From: Streptomyces liangshanensis
GTDB lineage: Bacteria > Actinomycetota > Actinomycetes > Streptomycetales > Streptomycetaceae
Direction: 5' to 3'
Length of the DNA: 64,000 bases
Assembly (NCBI RefSeq): GCF_011694815.1
Contig: NZ_CP050177.1
Location: forward strand, 3,151,001 to 3,215,000
The notes beneath the pieces are model-generated. The model was not told where the DNA came from. It saw only the letters and a program-made list of their open reading frames with translations, and searched no databases. Positions 23,076 through 30,741 of this stretch are shown piece by piece. A program made the translations under genes and the position numbers. The stretch's first letter is position 1. The number at the start of each line of letters is the position of its first letter.

Positions 23076-24524
23076 ATGCCCGACAGCCACCCGCAACCGC
23101 AGCCCCCTTCGCAGCCGTCCGACCGGGCCGGCGCCGGGGCCGCCGGGCTCCTCCTCTGCGGGGCACGGCTCCCCGACGGCCGGATCGTCGACGTGCGGCT
23201 GGGCGGCGGCCTGATCGAGGCCGTGGGTACGGCGGGCAGCCTCACCGCGCACGGCGCGCGCCTGGACCTGACGGGCCACCTGCTGCTGCCCGCCCCGGCC
23301 GAACCGCACGCGCACAGCGACACGGCGCTGACGGCGGCGGACGCCCTGGGCTCCGCCCCCGGCTCCCCTGACGCCTCCGCGGCCGTGTCGGGGGGCGTCC
23401 CACCCGGCGCCTCGCCCTCGTACGCGCCCGAGGACGTGCGACGGCGGGCCACCGAGGCCGCGCTCCTCCAGCTCGGGCACGGCGCGACGGCCATCCGCTC
23501 GCACGTACGGATCGGGGACGCGCAGGGCCTGGGCCGCCTGGAGGCGCTGCTCCAGGCGCGGCGCTCGCTGCGCGGTCTTGTGGAGATCACCGCCGTCGCC
23601 GTGCCCCGGCTGCTCACGGGGGTGGCGGGCGCCGACGGCCTGGCGATGCTGCGGGACGCGGTACGGATGGGCGCGGGGGTGGTGGGGGGCTGCCCCGACC
23701 TGGACCCGGACCCGGCGGGGTACGTGGAAGCGGTGCTGGAGGTCGCCGCCGAGCACGGCTGCCCGGTGGACCTGCACACGGACGGCGCCGACCCGGTGCG
23801 GCTGGCCCGGCTCGCGGCGCGGGCGGGCGGGCTGCGGCCGGGGGTGACGCTCGGGCCGTGCGCGGGGCTGGGCCTGCTGCCCGCGGAGGTGGCGGGGCGG
23901 GCGGCCGACCAGTTGGCGGCCGCCGGGGTGACGGTGGTGTGCCTGCCGCAGGGGGCGTGCGGGGGTGTGGGGCAGGAGTCGGGGCCGGGGCGGGAGTCCG
24001 GGTCGGGGTCGGCGTCTGGGCTGGGGCCGGCTTCGGCTTCGGCTTCGGCGGGGTACGGAGGGGGGCGGCGGGGGTCGTACGGGAGCGGCGGGTCCTGCGG
24101 TACGGATCCGCGCGGTGTGGCGCCCGTCCGGCTGCTGCGGGCGGCCGGGGTTCGGGTGGCGGCCGGCAGCGGCGCCCTGCGCGACGTGGCGAACCCGGTC
24201 GGGCGCGGTGATCCGCTGGAGGCGGCGTACCTGCTTGCCTCCCGGGGCGGGCTGGCGGCGGAGGACGCGTACGACGCCGTGAGCACGGTGGCGCGGGCGG
24301 CGATGGGGCTGCCCGAGGTGCGGGTGGAGGCGGGGTTCCCGGCGGAGCTGCTGGCGGTGCGGGGCGACCGGATCGCGGGCGTGCTGTCCCTCGCGTACAG
24401 CAGGATCGTCGTGCACCGGGGGCGGGTGGTGGCCCGTACGAGCGCGGTACGGGAGTACTGCGACTCCGAGGCGGCGGTGGCGCTCGAACTGCCGCGCCAG
24501 GGAGGGCCGGACGCGCGGCCGTGA
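23076..24524 (+). CDS. Cytosine-deaminase-like amidohydrolase
   Basis: Amidohydrolase-superfamily protein, 482 residues. The start at 23076 has AGGAG 5 bases before it. It has an N-terminal beta-sandwich half (GRIVDVRLGGGLIEAVG) and then the metal HxH as EPHAHSDTAL. Further ligand candidates are His in DLHTDG and Asp in SGALRDVANP, the usual CodA-type order. The C-terminus rebuilds the beta-sandwich (AYSRIVVHRGRVVA). Residues about 290-345 are a low-complexity Gly/Ser insert (GSGSASGLGPASASASAG) that replaces the usual active-site loop, so activity and substrate are uncertain. It is divergent from the tRNA genes. No partner gene is apparent. Confidence 0.78.
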   Translation: MPDSHPQPQPPSQPSDRAGAGAAGLLLCGARLPDGRIVDVRLGGGLIEAVGTAGSLTAHGARLDLTGHLLLPAPAEPHAHSDTALTAADALGSAPGSPDASAAVSGGVPPGASPSYAPEDVRRRATEAALLQLGHGATAIRSHVRIGDAQGLGRLEALLQARRSLRGLVEITAVAVPRLLTGVAGADGLAMLRDAVRMGAGVVGGCPDLDPDPAGYVEAVLEVAAEHGCPVDLHTDGADPVRLARLAARAGGLRPGVTLGPCAGLGLLPAEVAGRAADQLAAAGVTVVCLPQGACGGVGQESGPGRESGSGSASGLGPASASASAGYGGGRRGSYGSGGSCGTDPRGVAPVRLLRAAGVRVAAGSGALRDVANPVGRGDPLEAAYLLASRGGLAAEDAYDAVSTVARAAMGLPEVRVEAGFPAELLAVRGDRIAGVLSLAYSRIVVHRGRVVARTSAVREYCDSEAAVALELPRQGGPDARP

Positions 24525-24638
24525 TCCCGGAAGTCGTGGCGGTAGTGGTGCCGGTCGTGGTGACCGCTGTCCGCTCCCGGTGGTCCGGGCGGCCTCTTCC
24601 GTGGGCGCGACGGGCCGGGCCGACGTACGGTCGGGAGC

Positions 24639-25295
24639 ATGCGAATTGTCATCGCCGGAGGACACGGTCAGATCGCGCTACGGCTGGAGCGGCTGCTCGC
24701 CGGGCGTTCACACGACGTTGCGGGCGTCATCCGCAAACCGGAGCAGGCCGGGGATCTGCGGCAGGCGGGCGCCGAACCGATCATCCTGGACATGGAGTCG
24801 ACGACGGTCGAGGAGGTCGCGGCGGTGCTGAAGGGCGCCGACGCGGTCGTCTTCGCGGCGGGCGGGGGCGGCGACGGCAACCGGCAGCGCAAGGAGACGG
24901 TCGACAAGGGCGGCGCGATCCTCTTCGCGGACGCGGCGGAACGGGCCGGGGTGCGGCGCTACCTCCTCGTCTCGTCCATCGGCGCGGACGCGGGCCACGA
25001 GGGCGACGAGGTCTTCGACGTCTACCTGCGGGCCAAGGGGCAGGCCGACGAGTACGTGCAGTCCAGGACCGGGCTCGACTGGACGATCGTGCGGCCGGGC
25101 GCGCTGAAGAACGAGGGCGGGACGGGTCTGGTCAACCTGGCGGAGAACACGGGGCGCGGGCCGGTCCAGCGCGACGACGTGGCGGCGGTCCTCGCGGAGC
25201 TGCTGGAGACGCCGGGGACGGCGGGGCTGACCCTGCAACTGATCGGGGGGACGACCCCGGTGAAGGAAGCGGTCGCGGCGGTGGCGAAGGGGTAG
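24639..25295 (+). CDS. Atypical short-chain dehydrogenase, NAD(P)-binding
   Basis: A 218-residue Rossmann protein of the atypical SDR/NmrA type (SDR_a5-like). The nucleotide-binding motif is MRIVIAGGHGQIALRL. The second conserved patch is LLVSSIGAD, the usual Tyr-x-x-x-Lys appears as VYLRAKGQAD, and WTIVRPGALKN is the conserved post-catalytic segment. It may be a reductase or a redox sensor. No substrate can be inferred from the neighbours. It is followed by a bidirectional terminator. Confidence 0.85.
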   Translation: MRIVIAGGHGQIALRLERLLAGRSHDVAGVIRKPEQAGDLRQAGAEPIILDMESTTVEEVAAVLKGADAVVFAAGGGGDGNRQRKETVDKGGAILFADAAERAGVRRYLLVSSIGADAGHEGDEVFDVYLRAKGQADEYVQSRTGLDWTIVRPGALKNEGGTGLVNLAENTGRGPVQRDDVAAVLAELLETPGTAGLTLQLIGGTTPVKEAVAAVAKG

Positions 25296-25335
25296 CTCCG
25301 GGCGCCGCCGGGTCCACGTAGGGGCGGGCCCACGA

Positions 25336-25382
25336 GGACGGCCCCCGACGCCGGCGACTTCGCCGGGGCCGGGGGCCGTTCC
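25336..25382. terminator. Bidirectional terminator between convergent genes
   Basis: Long hairpin: outer stem GGAACGGCCCCCG with its complement and an inner GCCGGCG/CGCCGG stem, between the SDR gene and the oppositely oriented ATP-grasp gene. Confidence 0.75.
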
Positions 25383-25431
25383 GTACGCGCGGGGCGTCCG
25401 CGCCCGGCCGGCCGGGCGGGGTCCCGGCGGT

Positions 25432-26643
25432 TCAGCCGGCCGCCAGGGCTGCCGGGACGGGGGCTGAGGCCGGGGCCGGGGTCGTGACCGCCGCGGCGGC
25501 CGTTGTCGCGGGTGGTACGGCTGGTACCTCGGCGAGCAGGACGTCGGTCTCCGGGCTGGTGCGCGGCGCGGGGACGGCGTGCGCGGGGACGGCGTGCGCG
25601 GGTAGTCCGTGTGCGGGGGCCGTGTGGCCGGGGACGCCGAGGGACGGGGCTCCCAGGACTTCCGTGGCCGTCTCGGTGATCGCCAGGCGGCCGCCCAGGC
25701 GAGGGGCGGGCAGCGGGCCCGCGTCGCCGTGGAGGAGGAGTCGTACGGCCGCCCAGGGGAGGTTCACCCCGGTGAACGCCGTCTGGAAGATGCCCGCCGA
25801 CGCCCTGGGGTTGGCCTCCAGCAGGACGGGTTCGCCGTCGCGGTGGCGCAGTTGGACGTTGGAGAGGTACGCGAGCCGGAAGTGGCCGACGAGTCGGCGC
25901 GCGATCGCGACGGGGGCCGGGTCGTCGAGCAGGTACCGGTAGCGGCCCTGCTTGGACCTCGCGATGCCGGCGAGCAGGCCGCCGCCGGGGGCGGACAGGC
26001 AGTCGACGCTCACCTCGGGGCCTTCGAGGTAGGGCATGACGAGGAGTTCGGGGACGGTCTCCCCCTCGTCCGCGGCCCGCTGCAAGGCCTGGGCGACGGC
26101 TTCCACGGAGGCGAGCGGGGCGGGCGCGGCCAGCAGGTCCTTCAGGCGCAGGGGCCGGTCGTCCAGGATGCGGAACCCGAACGCGGAGTACTCACCGGCG
26201 GGTTTGACGCAGACCCGCTCCCCCGTCGCCGAGAGTTCCCCGACCGCTTCGCGGAAGCTCGCGGCGTCGGAGGCGACCCGCCAGGGCGGTACGGGGATGC
26301 CGGCGGCCGCGGCCTCCTCGTACGTACGGCTCTTGCTGGTCAGCGTGTCGATCGCGGCGGGCGGCGAGCACATCAGGTGGGTGCCGGCCTGCGCGAGGAC
26401 GTCGGTCAGCCCGGCGAGCGCGGCCAGGCGCCGGGGAGGGATGAGGACGTCGATCCGGTGGCGCCGGCAGAAGTCGAGGGCGAAGTCGGCGTAGTTGTCG
26501 TCGCTGACATGGCGGGGCTCGACCTCGCTCACGTCGCAGGCCGAGAGGGCCGGGGCGTCCCGCTCGACATTGGTCCCGTGGATGCGGACGTCGACGGCGT
26601 CCGGGTTCTCGCGCAGCATCCGCATCACCTGGGTGGTGGCCAC
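25432..26643 (-). CDS. ATP-grasp domain protein of unknown substrate
   Basis: ATP-grasp ligase-like protein, 403 residues from the GTG at 26643. The ATP-grasp core is clear: TSKSRTYEEAAAAGIPVPP, a nucleotide-binding Lys in RVCVKPAGEYSAFGF, VMPYLEGPEVSVDC, and the metal-binding VLLEANPRASAG near the C-terminal half. It resembles carbamoyl-phosphate-synthase-type ATP-grasp proteins. The GTG start removes the first beta strand: 11 more codons (reading ALRIWLSSAG after the first) are open upstream and end at an AUA with a perfect ribosome site. The true start is probably there (see separate entry). The last 70 residues are a low-complexity Ala/Pro/Thr tail with AHAVP repeats. Function unknown. 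Confidence 0.8.
   Translation of the reverse strand: MATTQVMRMLRENPDAVDVRIHGTNVERDAPALSACDVSEVEPRHVSDDNYADFALDFCRRHRIDVLIPPRRLAALAGLTDVLAQAGTHLMCSPPAAIDTLTSKSRTYEEAAAAGIPVPPWRVASDAASFREAVGELSATGERVCVKPAGEYSAFGFRILDDRPLRLKDLLAAPAPLASVEAVAQALQRAADEGETVPELLVMPYLEGPEVSVDCLSAPGGGLLAGIARSKQGRYRYLLDDPAPVAIARRLVGHFRLAYLSNVQLRHRDGEPVLLEANPRASAGIFQTAFTGVNLPWAAVRLLLHGDAGPLPAPRLGGRLAITETATEVLGAPSLGVPGHTAPAHGLPAHAVPAHAVPAPRTSPETDVLLAEVPAVPPATTAAAAVTTPAPASAPVPAALAAG
25566..25602 (-). repeat. 15-base tandem repeat in the ATP-grasp tail
   Basis: Two exact 15-base units, GCGCGGGGACGGCGT on the plus strand, plus a partial third. They encode the AHAVP repeats in the C-terminal tail, typical slippage-generated low complexity. 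Confidence 0.6.
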
Positions 26644-26673
26644 CCCCGCGCTGCTGAGCCATATCCGTAGTGC

Positions 26674-26689
26674 TATCGCGAAGCTCCTT
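26674..26689 (-). promoter_or_regulatory. Ribosome site and probable AUA start of the ATP-grasp gene
   Basis: Minus strand AAGGAG (26684-26689), a 7-base spacer CTTCGCG, then ATA (26674-26676). The frame from this ATA continues through A-L-R-I-W-L-S-S-A-G into the annotated GTG. No ATG, GTG or TTG exists in frame between the upstream TGA stop and the GTG at 26643. The GTG itself has no ribosome site. Confidence 0.6.
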
Positions 26690-26889
26690 CACCATCGGGG
26701 CGCGCCCGCCGGGGCGGCGGCGAACCGCGCAGGCGAAGCCCGCCGGAGGCCCGGGGAAACCAAGGCCGTCCGACCATTTCTGATCATGTGTGAGCGGATC
26801 GTAGCCCGAAACCATGACGGTGAGATTTCACGTGCGTAAGGCCGGACAGCCGCTCGCGGGCGGGCACAAGAAGGGCCCCCTGGCACGAC

Positions 26890-26929
26890 AACGGCCCCCG
26901 CCCCGCGTCTCCGCGGAACAGGGGCCGTT
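26890..26929 (-). terminator. Terminator after tRNA-Tyr
   Basis: Outer 9-base stem AACGGCCCC/GGGGCCGTT with a nested CCGCG/CGCGG hairpin, starting 6 bases past the tRNA. Confidence 0.7.
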
Positions 26930-26934
26930 CGATG

Positions 26935-27016
26935 TGGCGGCGCCAGGATTCGAACCTGGGAAGGCTAAGCCGGCGGATTTACAGTCCGCTCCCATTGGCC
27001 ACTCGGGCACACCGCC
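26935..27016 (-). tRNA. tRNA-Tyr (GTA)
   Basis: An 82-base class II tRNA with acceptor GGCGGTG/CGCCGCC, anticodon loop CTGTAAA (anticodon GTA) on stem CGGA/TCCG, a long variable arm, T loop TTCGAAT and discriminator A. No integrase or direct repeat was found next to it, although tRNA genes are common integration sites. Confidence 0.96.
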
Positions 27017-27268
27017 ATGTGATGGTGCCGCCGCTCCGGGAGGGCCGGTGTGACCGGTGTCCCTTGGCGACGACGTAAACGATACCCGATGCCCGGGGGT
27101 GCTCCGCCACCCGATTGATCAGCGCTGGGGGCGGGTGGGGGTGACTAGGCTTTACGGCAGCGGTCGGGCGCTGCCGGTCGTGCGTCGGGCGCCTGACCGG
27201 CGCCCGGTTCGCGGCGGACAGGCACCCGGCCCGTACCTCATCGCACCCGATCGAAGGAGCCACAGAAC

Positions 27269-27757
27269 ATGGCCGACTCCAGTTTCGACATCGTCTCGAA
27301 GGTCGAGCGGCAGGAGGTCGACAACGCCCTCAACCAGACCTCGAAGGAAATCGCCCAGCGCTACGACTTCAAGAACGTCGGAGCGTCGATCGACTGGTCC
27401 GGCGAGAAGATCCTGATGCAGGCGAACTCCGAGGAGCGGGTCAAGGCGATCCTCGACGTCTTCCAGTCCAAGCTGATCAAGCGCGGGATCTCGCTGAAGT
27501 CGCTGGACGCGGGTGAGCCGCAGCTCTCCGGCAAGGAGTACAAGATCTTCGCCACGATCGAGGAGGGCATCTCCCAGGACAACGCCAAGAAGGTCGCGAA
27601 GATCATCCGGGACGAGGGTCCCAAGGGCATCAAGGCGCAGGTCCAGGGCGACGAGCTGCGGGTCAGCTCCAAGAGCCGGGACGACCTCCAGACCGTGATC
27701 TCCCTGCTCAAGGGGCGTGACTTCGACTTCGCCCTCCAGTTCGTGAACTACCGGTGA
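27269..27757 (+). CDS. yajQ: YajQ-family nucleotide-binding protein
   Basis: A 162-residue member of the YajQ (UPF0234) family, some of which bind cyclic di-GMP. Conserved features are the N-terminal [32 protein letters not shown], and the C-terminal [10 protein letters not shown]. It has two ferredoxin-like subdomains. GGAG lies 9 bases before the ATG. Cyclic di-GMP controls streptomycete development, but whether this protein binds it is not shown by sequence. Confidence 0.93.
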   Translation: MADSSFDIVSKVERQEVDNALNQTSKEIAQRYDFKNVGASIDWSGEKILMQANSEERVKAILDVFQSKLIKRGISLKSLDAGEPQLSGKEYKIFATIEEGISQDNAKKVAKIIRDEGPKGIKAQVQGDELRVSSKSRDDLQTVISLLKGRDFDFALQFVNYR

Positions 27758-27827
27758 CGTCGGCGGTACGGGGGCGGGGCGGACGGTCCGCCTTCGCCTC
27801 CGCACCCTTCCCGGGCCACCCGGTCCC

Positions 27828-28490
27828 GTGAGCGGCGGGCTGTTCCCGAGGCCGCGGGAGGTGGTGGCGCCCGGGGCGGTGCACGTGCCGGCGTGGCTGT
27901 CCGAGGAGCGGCGGCGTGAGCTGGTACGGGCCTGCCGGGAGTGGGCCCGGGGGCCGGTGCCGATCCGGCGCACGGTGCTGCCGAACGGTGGCGTGATGTC
28001 CGTGCGGACGGTCTGCCTCGGCTGGCACTGGCAGCCCTACCGCTACACCCGCACGGCGGGGGACGTGAACGGCGCGCGGGTGGCGGCGCTTCCGTCCTGG
28101 CTGGTGGAGTGGGGCAGGGAGGCGGTGGCCGACGCGTACGGCGATCCGGCGGGCGCCGCCGCGTACACACCCGACACCGCGCTGATCAACTTCTACGACG
28201 GCGACGCGACGATGGGCATGCACCAGGACAAGGACGAGCACTCCCTGGCGCCGGTGGTGTCCCTGAGCATCGGCGACAGTTGTGTCTTCCGGCTCGGCAA
28301 CACGGAGAGCCGGGGGCGGCCGTACCGGGACGTGGAGCTGTGCTCCGGGGACCTCTTCGTCTTCGGAGGGGCGTCGCGGCTGGCGTACCACGGGGTGCCC
28401 AAGGTCCGCCCGGGGACGGGGGATCCGGCCACGGGGCTGGCCGGCGGGCGGTTGAACATCACCTTGCGGGAGACGGGGCTCGGCGACTGA
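27828..28490 (+). CDS. alkB: AlkB-like Fe(II)/2-oxoglutarate dioxygenase
   Basis: A 220-residue 2-oxoglutarate dioxygenase, GTG start. The iron triad His132-x-Asp134 (GMHQDKDE) and His188 (LAYHGV) and the 2-oxoglutarate-binding R208-L-N-x-x-x-R214 motif (RLNITLR) are complete. Also typical is LINFYDGDATMG. It probably repairs alkylated bases in DNA or RNA by oxidative demethylation. It lies 70 bases after yajQ with no visible terminator, so co-transcription is possible. No ada or other alkylation-repair gene is adjacent. Confidence 0.88.
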   Translation: MSGGLFPRPREVVAPGAVHVPAWLSEERRRELVRACREWARGPVPIRRTVLPNGGVMSVRTVCLGWHWQPYRYTRTAGDVNGARVAALPSWLVEWGREAVADAYGDPAGAAAYTPDTALINFYDGDATMGMHQDKDEHSLAPVVSLSIGDSCVFRLGNTESRGRPYRDVELCSGDLFVFGGASRLAYHGVPKVRPGTGDPATGLAGGRLNITLRETGLGD

Positions 28491-28511
28491 GTCCCCGTCA
28501 GCGGGTCGGGG

Positions 28512-28787
28512 TCAGCGGGTCCTGGAGCGGGAGTTGCCGAAGAGGAGCCGGTAGATGACCAGCAGGACGAACGCCCCGCCGATGGCCGCGAGCCACGTGG
28601 GCCCGTCGTAGAAGCTCTTGTTGATGGGGTGGTCGAGCCAGCGCGCCGAGATCCAGCCGCCGACGAAGGCTCCCGCGACGCCGATGATCGTCGTACCGAT
28701 CAAGCCGCCCGGGTCCCGTCCGGGGAGCAGGATCTTGGCAGCGGCTCCGGCGAGGAGTCCGAGAATGATCCAGCCGAGGATGCCCAT
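28512..28787 (-). CDS. GlsB/YeaQ/YmgE family small membrane protein
   Basis: A 91-residue protein with three hydrophobic segments: residues about 3-20 (WIILGLLAGAAAKILL), 28-45 and 66-84. The glycine-rich PGRDPGGLIGTTIIGVAGAF motif defines the transglycosylase-associated (YmgE) family. Family members are often stress-induced. No catalytic function is established. It is convergent with the AlkB-like gene. Confidence 0.88.
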   Translation of the reverse strand: MGILGWIILGLLAGAAAKILLPGRDPGGLIGTTIIGVAGAFVGGWISARWLDHPINKSFYDGPTWLAAIGGAFVLLVIYRLLFGNSRSRTR

Positions 28788-28974
28788 GTCCTGAACCTGC
28801 CTTTCGTGCGGTGTGTCCCGTAAGACGCCGGGGGGCGGGGCGCGGTTGCGGCGGGTCGGGTCCGCCGCTCACATCCGGTCGTCCCACTACCCCGCATCCG
28901 GTGGGGCATACACCTACGCGGCGCGGCAGGCGGGCAGGCACGTAGGCGGGCAAGCAGGCAGGGCGGGGTGCGGC

Positions 28975-29130
28975 TCAGGCCGCGGGTATGTAGGCGCGGA
29001 AGTCCGGCTCCGCGTCGCTCTCCTCGTCGTCCGACCAGGACGCGCCGTCGACCCAGGCGTGCTGCCACGCGGCGAGGGTGGGCGCGGGGACAGGGGCGGC
29101 GGCCGGCGGCAACTGCTCGGTGTCGGTCAT
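28975..29130 (-). CDS. Small acidic protein, hypothetical
   Basis: A 51-codon ORF with ATG start (MTDTEQLPPAAAPVP), near-complete G/C third positions (about 49 of 51) and an acidic, tryptophan-bearing middle (WVDGASWSDDEESDAEPD). No family is recognised. The ribosome site is poor (GAG only). It is supported by codon bias and by the lack of any competing gene between the YmgE-like gene and the next terminator. Confidence 0.5.
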   Translation of the reverse strand: MTDTEQLPPAAAPVPAPTLAAWQHAWVDGASWSDDEESDAEPDFRAYIPAA

Positions 29131-29176
29131 GTGCTCATGGTGGACCACGGCACTGACAATCGGCCGGGAGCGGCCG

Positions 29177-29203
29177 CGACCTGCGGTTCGGTCCCGCAGG
29201 TCG
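29177..29203 (-). terminator. Terminator after htpX-yccF
   Basis: A 10-base perfect stem CGACCTGCGG/CCGCAGGTCG with a 7-base loop, 46 bases past the YccF stop. Confidence 0.75.
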
Positions 29204-29248
29204 GTTCGTTTCCCCCGGTGCTCGTTCCCCCCGGTGCGTGCCGCCGCC

Positions 29249-29641
29249 TCAGCGCAGGACGAAGGGCTGGTCGGTGGGCACGATCTCCTTGCCCAGGGGC
29301 ATCAGCGAGATCGGGATCAGCTTGAAGTTGGCGAGGCCCAGCGGGATGCCGATGATCGTCAGGCAGAGCGCGATGCCCGTGAAGATGTGGCTGAGCGCGA
29401 GCCACCAGCCGGCCAGGATCAGCCACAGGATGTTGCCCACGAAGGAGGGCGCGCCCGCGTCGGGGCGCTCGATCGCCGTGTAGCCGAACGGCCACAGGGC
29501 GTAGAAGGCGATGCGGAAGGCCGCGACGCCGAAGGGGATGCCGATGATCGTGATGCACAGCAGCAGGCCCGCCACCACATAGGCCAGGAAGAGCCAGAAG
29601 CCGCAGAACACGAGCCAGACCACGTTCAGGATGGTTCTCAT
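29249..29641 (-). CDS. yccF: YccF-domain inner-membrane protein
   Basis: A 130-residue integral membrane protein with an internal duplication. The motif C-I/L-T-I-I-G-I-P appears twice ([14 protein letters not shown] near residue 29, [14 protein letters not shown] near residue 93), each at the end of a hydrophobic hairpin. This is the two-copy YccF family, function unknown. Its ATG overlaps the htpX stop by 4 bases, so the two are co-translated. Confidence 0.9.
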   Translation of the reverse strand: MRTILNVVWLVFCGFWLFLAYVVAGLLLCITIIGIPFGVAAFRIAFYALWPFGYTAIERPDAGAPSFVGNILWLILAGWWLALSHIFTGIALCLTIIGIPLGLANFKLIPISLMPLGKEIVPTDQPFVLR

Positions 29642-30501
29642 GATCGTCCACCTGCCATTCGCTCTAGTCGGGCGATGCGCTCCGCCATGGGCGGATGCGT
29701 GGAGAACAGCTTGGACACCCCCTGACCAGGGCGGAAGGGGTTCGCGATCATCATGTGGCTCGCGGTCTCGATCCGCGGCTCGGACGGCAGGGGCAACTGT
29801 TTTGTCCCTGCGTCCAGCTTACGCAGCGCGCTCGCGAGGGCCAGCGGGTCACCGGTGATCTGGGCGCCCGAGGCATCGGCCTCGTACTCACGGGAGCGGC
29901 TGACCGCCAGCTGGATCACCGAGGCGGCGAGCGGTCCGAGCACCAGGACCAGCAGGAAGCCGACGATGCCCGGGCCGTCGTCGTCGTCCGAGCGGCCGAC
30001 GGGGATGAGCCAGGCGAAGTTCACCAGGAACATCACGACCGAGGCGAGCGCGCCGGCGACCGACGAGATCAGGATGTCGCGGTTGTAGACATGGCTCAGC
30101 TCGTGGCCGAGGACGCCGCGCAGCTCGCGCTCGTCGAGGATCTGGAGGATCCCCTCCGTGCAGCACACGGCGGCGTTGCGCGGGTTGCGGCCGGTCGCGA
30201 AGGCATTGGGGGCCTGGGTCGGGGAGATGTACAGCCGTGGCATGGGCTGGCGGGAGGCGGTGGAGAGCTCGCGGACGATGCGGTAGAGCTGGGGGGCCTC
30301 GAATTCGCTGACGGGGCGGGCGCGCATCGCGCGCAGGGCCAGCTTGTCGCTGTTCCAGTACGCGTACGCGTTGGTCCCGACGGCCACGACGAGCGCCACG
30401 ATCAGTCCCGTACGGCCGAAGAAACCGCCGATGACGATGATGAGCGCGGACAGGCCCCCGAGGAGTACGGCGGTTCTCAACCCGTTGTGCCGGCGGTGCA
30501 C
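29638..30501 (-). CDS. htpX: HtpX-type membrane metalloprotease
   Basis: M48-family zinc endopeptidase that degrades misfolded membrane proteins, 287 residues. I chose the GTG at 30501 ([10 protein letters not shown]) because GGAGG lies exactly 7 bases upstream. The ORF can be read from 30555, but that extension has no ribosome site. Two membrane segments near the N-terminus (about 10-45) precede the catalytic HELSH (His133, Glu134, His137). A third zinc ligand Glu lies in [10 protein letters not shown]. Two further hydrophobic stretches follow the active site. Operon with yccF. Confidence 0.93.
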   Translation of the reverse strand: MHRRHNGLRTAVLLGGLSALIIVIGGFFGRTGLIVALVVAVGTNAYAYWNSDKLALRAMRARPVSEFEAPQLYRIVRELSTASRQPMPRLYISPTQAPNAFATGRNPRNAAVCCTEGILQILDERELRGVLGHELSHVYNRDILISSVAGALASVVMFLVNFAWLIPVGRSDDDDGPGIVGFLLVLVLGPLAASVIQLAVSRSREYEADASGAQITGDPLALASALRKLDAGTKQLPLPSEPRIETASHMMIANPFRPGQGVSKLFSTHPPMAERIARLERMAGGRS

Positions 30502-30687
30502 GGTACGCCCTCCAGATCGTGCGGCAGGGGAACCCTCTACGTGGTGCTGCTCCACTCTTCAGTGGACCCTTCCGTACTGGTCAACGCCAGGCGGAGGGTT
30601 CGGGTTCCCTGGCGCCCCGGCACGGGGCGTAGGCCGTCCGGGTGGCGGCGTACGCGTACCGACGGGCCCCGGGGGGTGGCGGAGGCG

Positions 30688-30725
30688 CCGGACGGCTCCT
30701 GGAGGCCTCTCCAGGGGCTGTCCGG
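30688..30725 (-). terminator. Terminator of the nuo operon
   Basis: A 17-base stem with two wobble pairs (CCGGACAGCCCCTGGAG against CTCCAGGAGCCGTCCGG) and a 4-base loop, 17 bases past the nuoN stop. Confidence 0.75.
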
Positions 30726-30741
30726 GGCTCTCCGGCGGGGC

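Noticed and set aside
23034..24665. Two minus-strand frames of about 540 residues across the amidohydrolase
   Set aside because: Composition is Arg/Pro-rich low complexity, and the plus-strand frame has a ribosome site and recognisable metal motifs.
26890..27060. tRNA-Tyr as an integration site
   Set aside because: No integrase gene, no duplicated tRNA 3' end and no change in gene content nearby.
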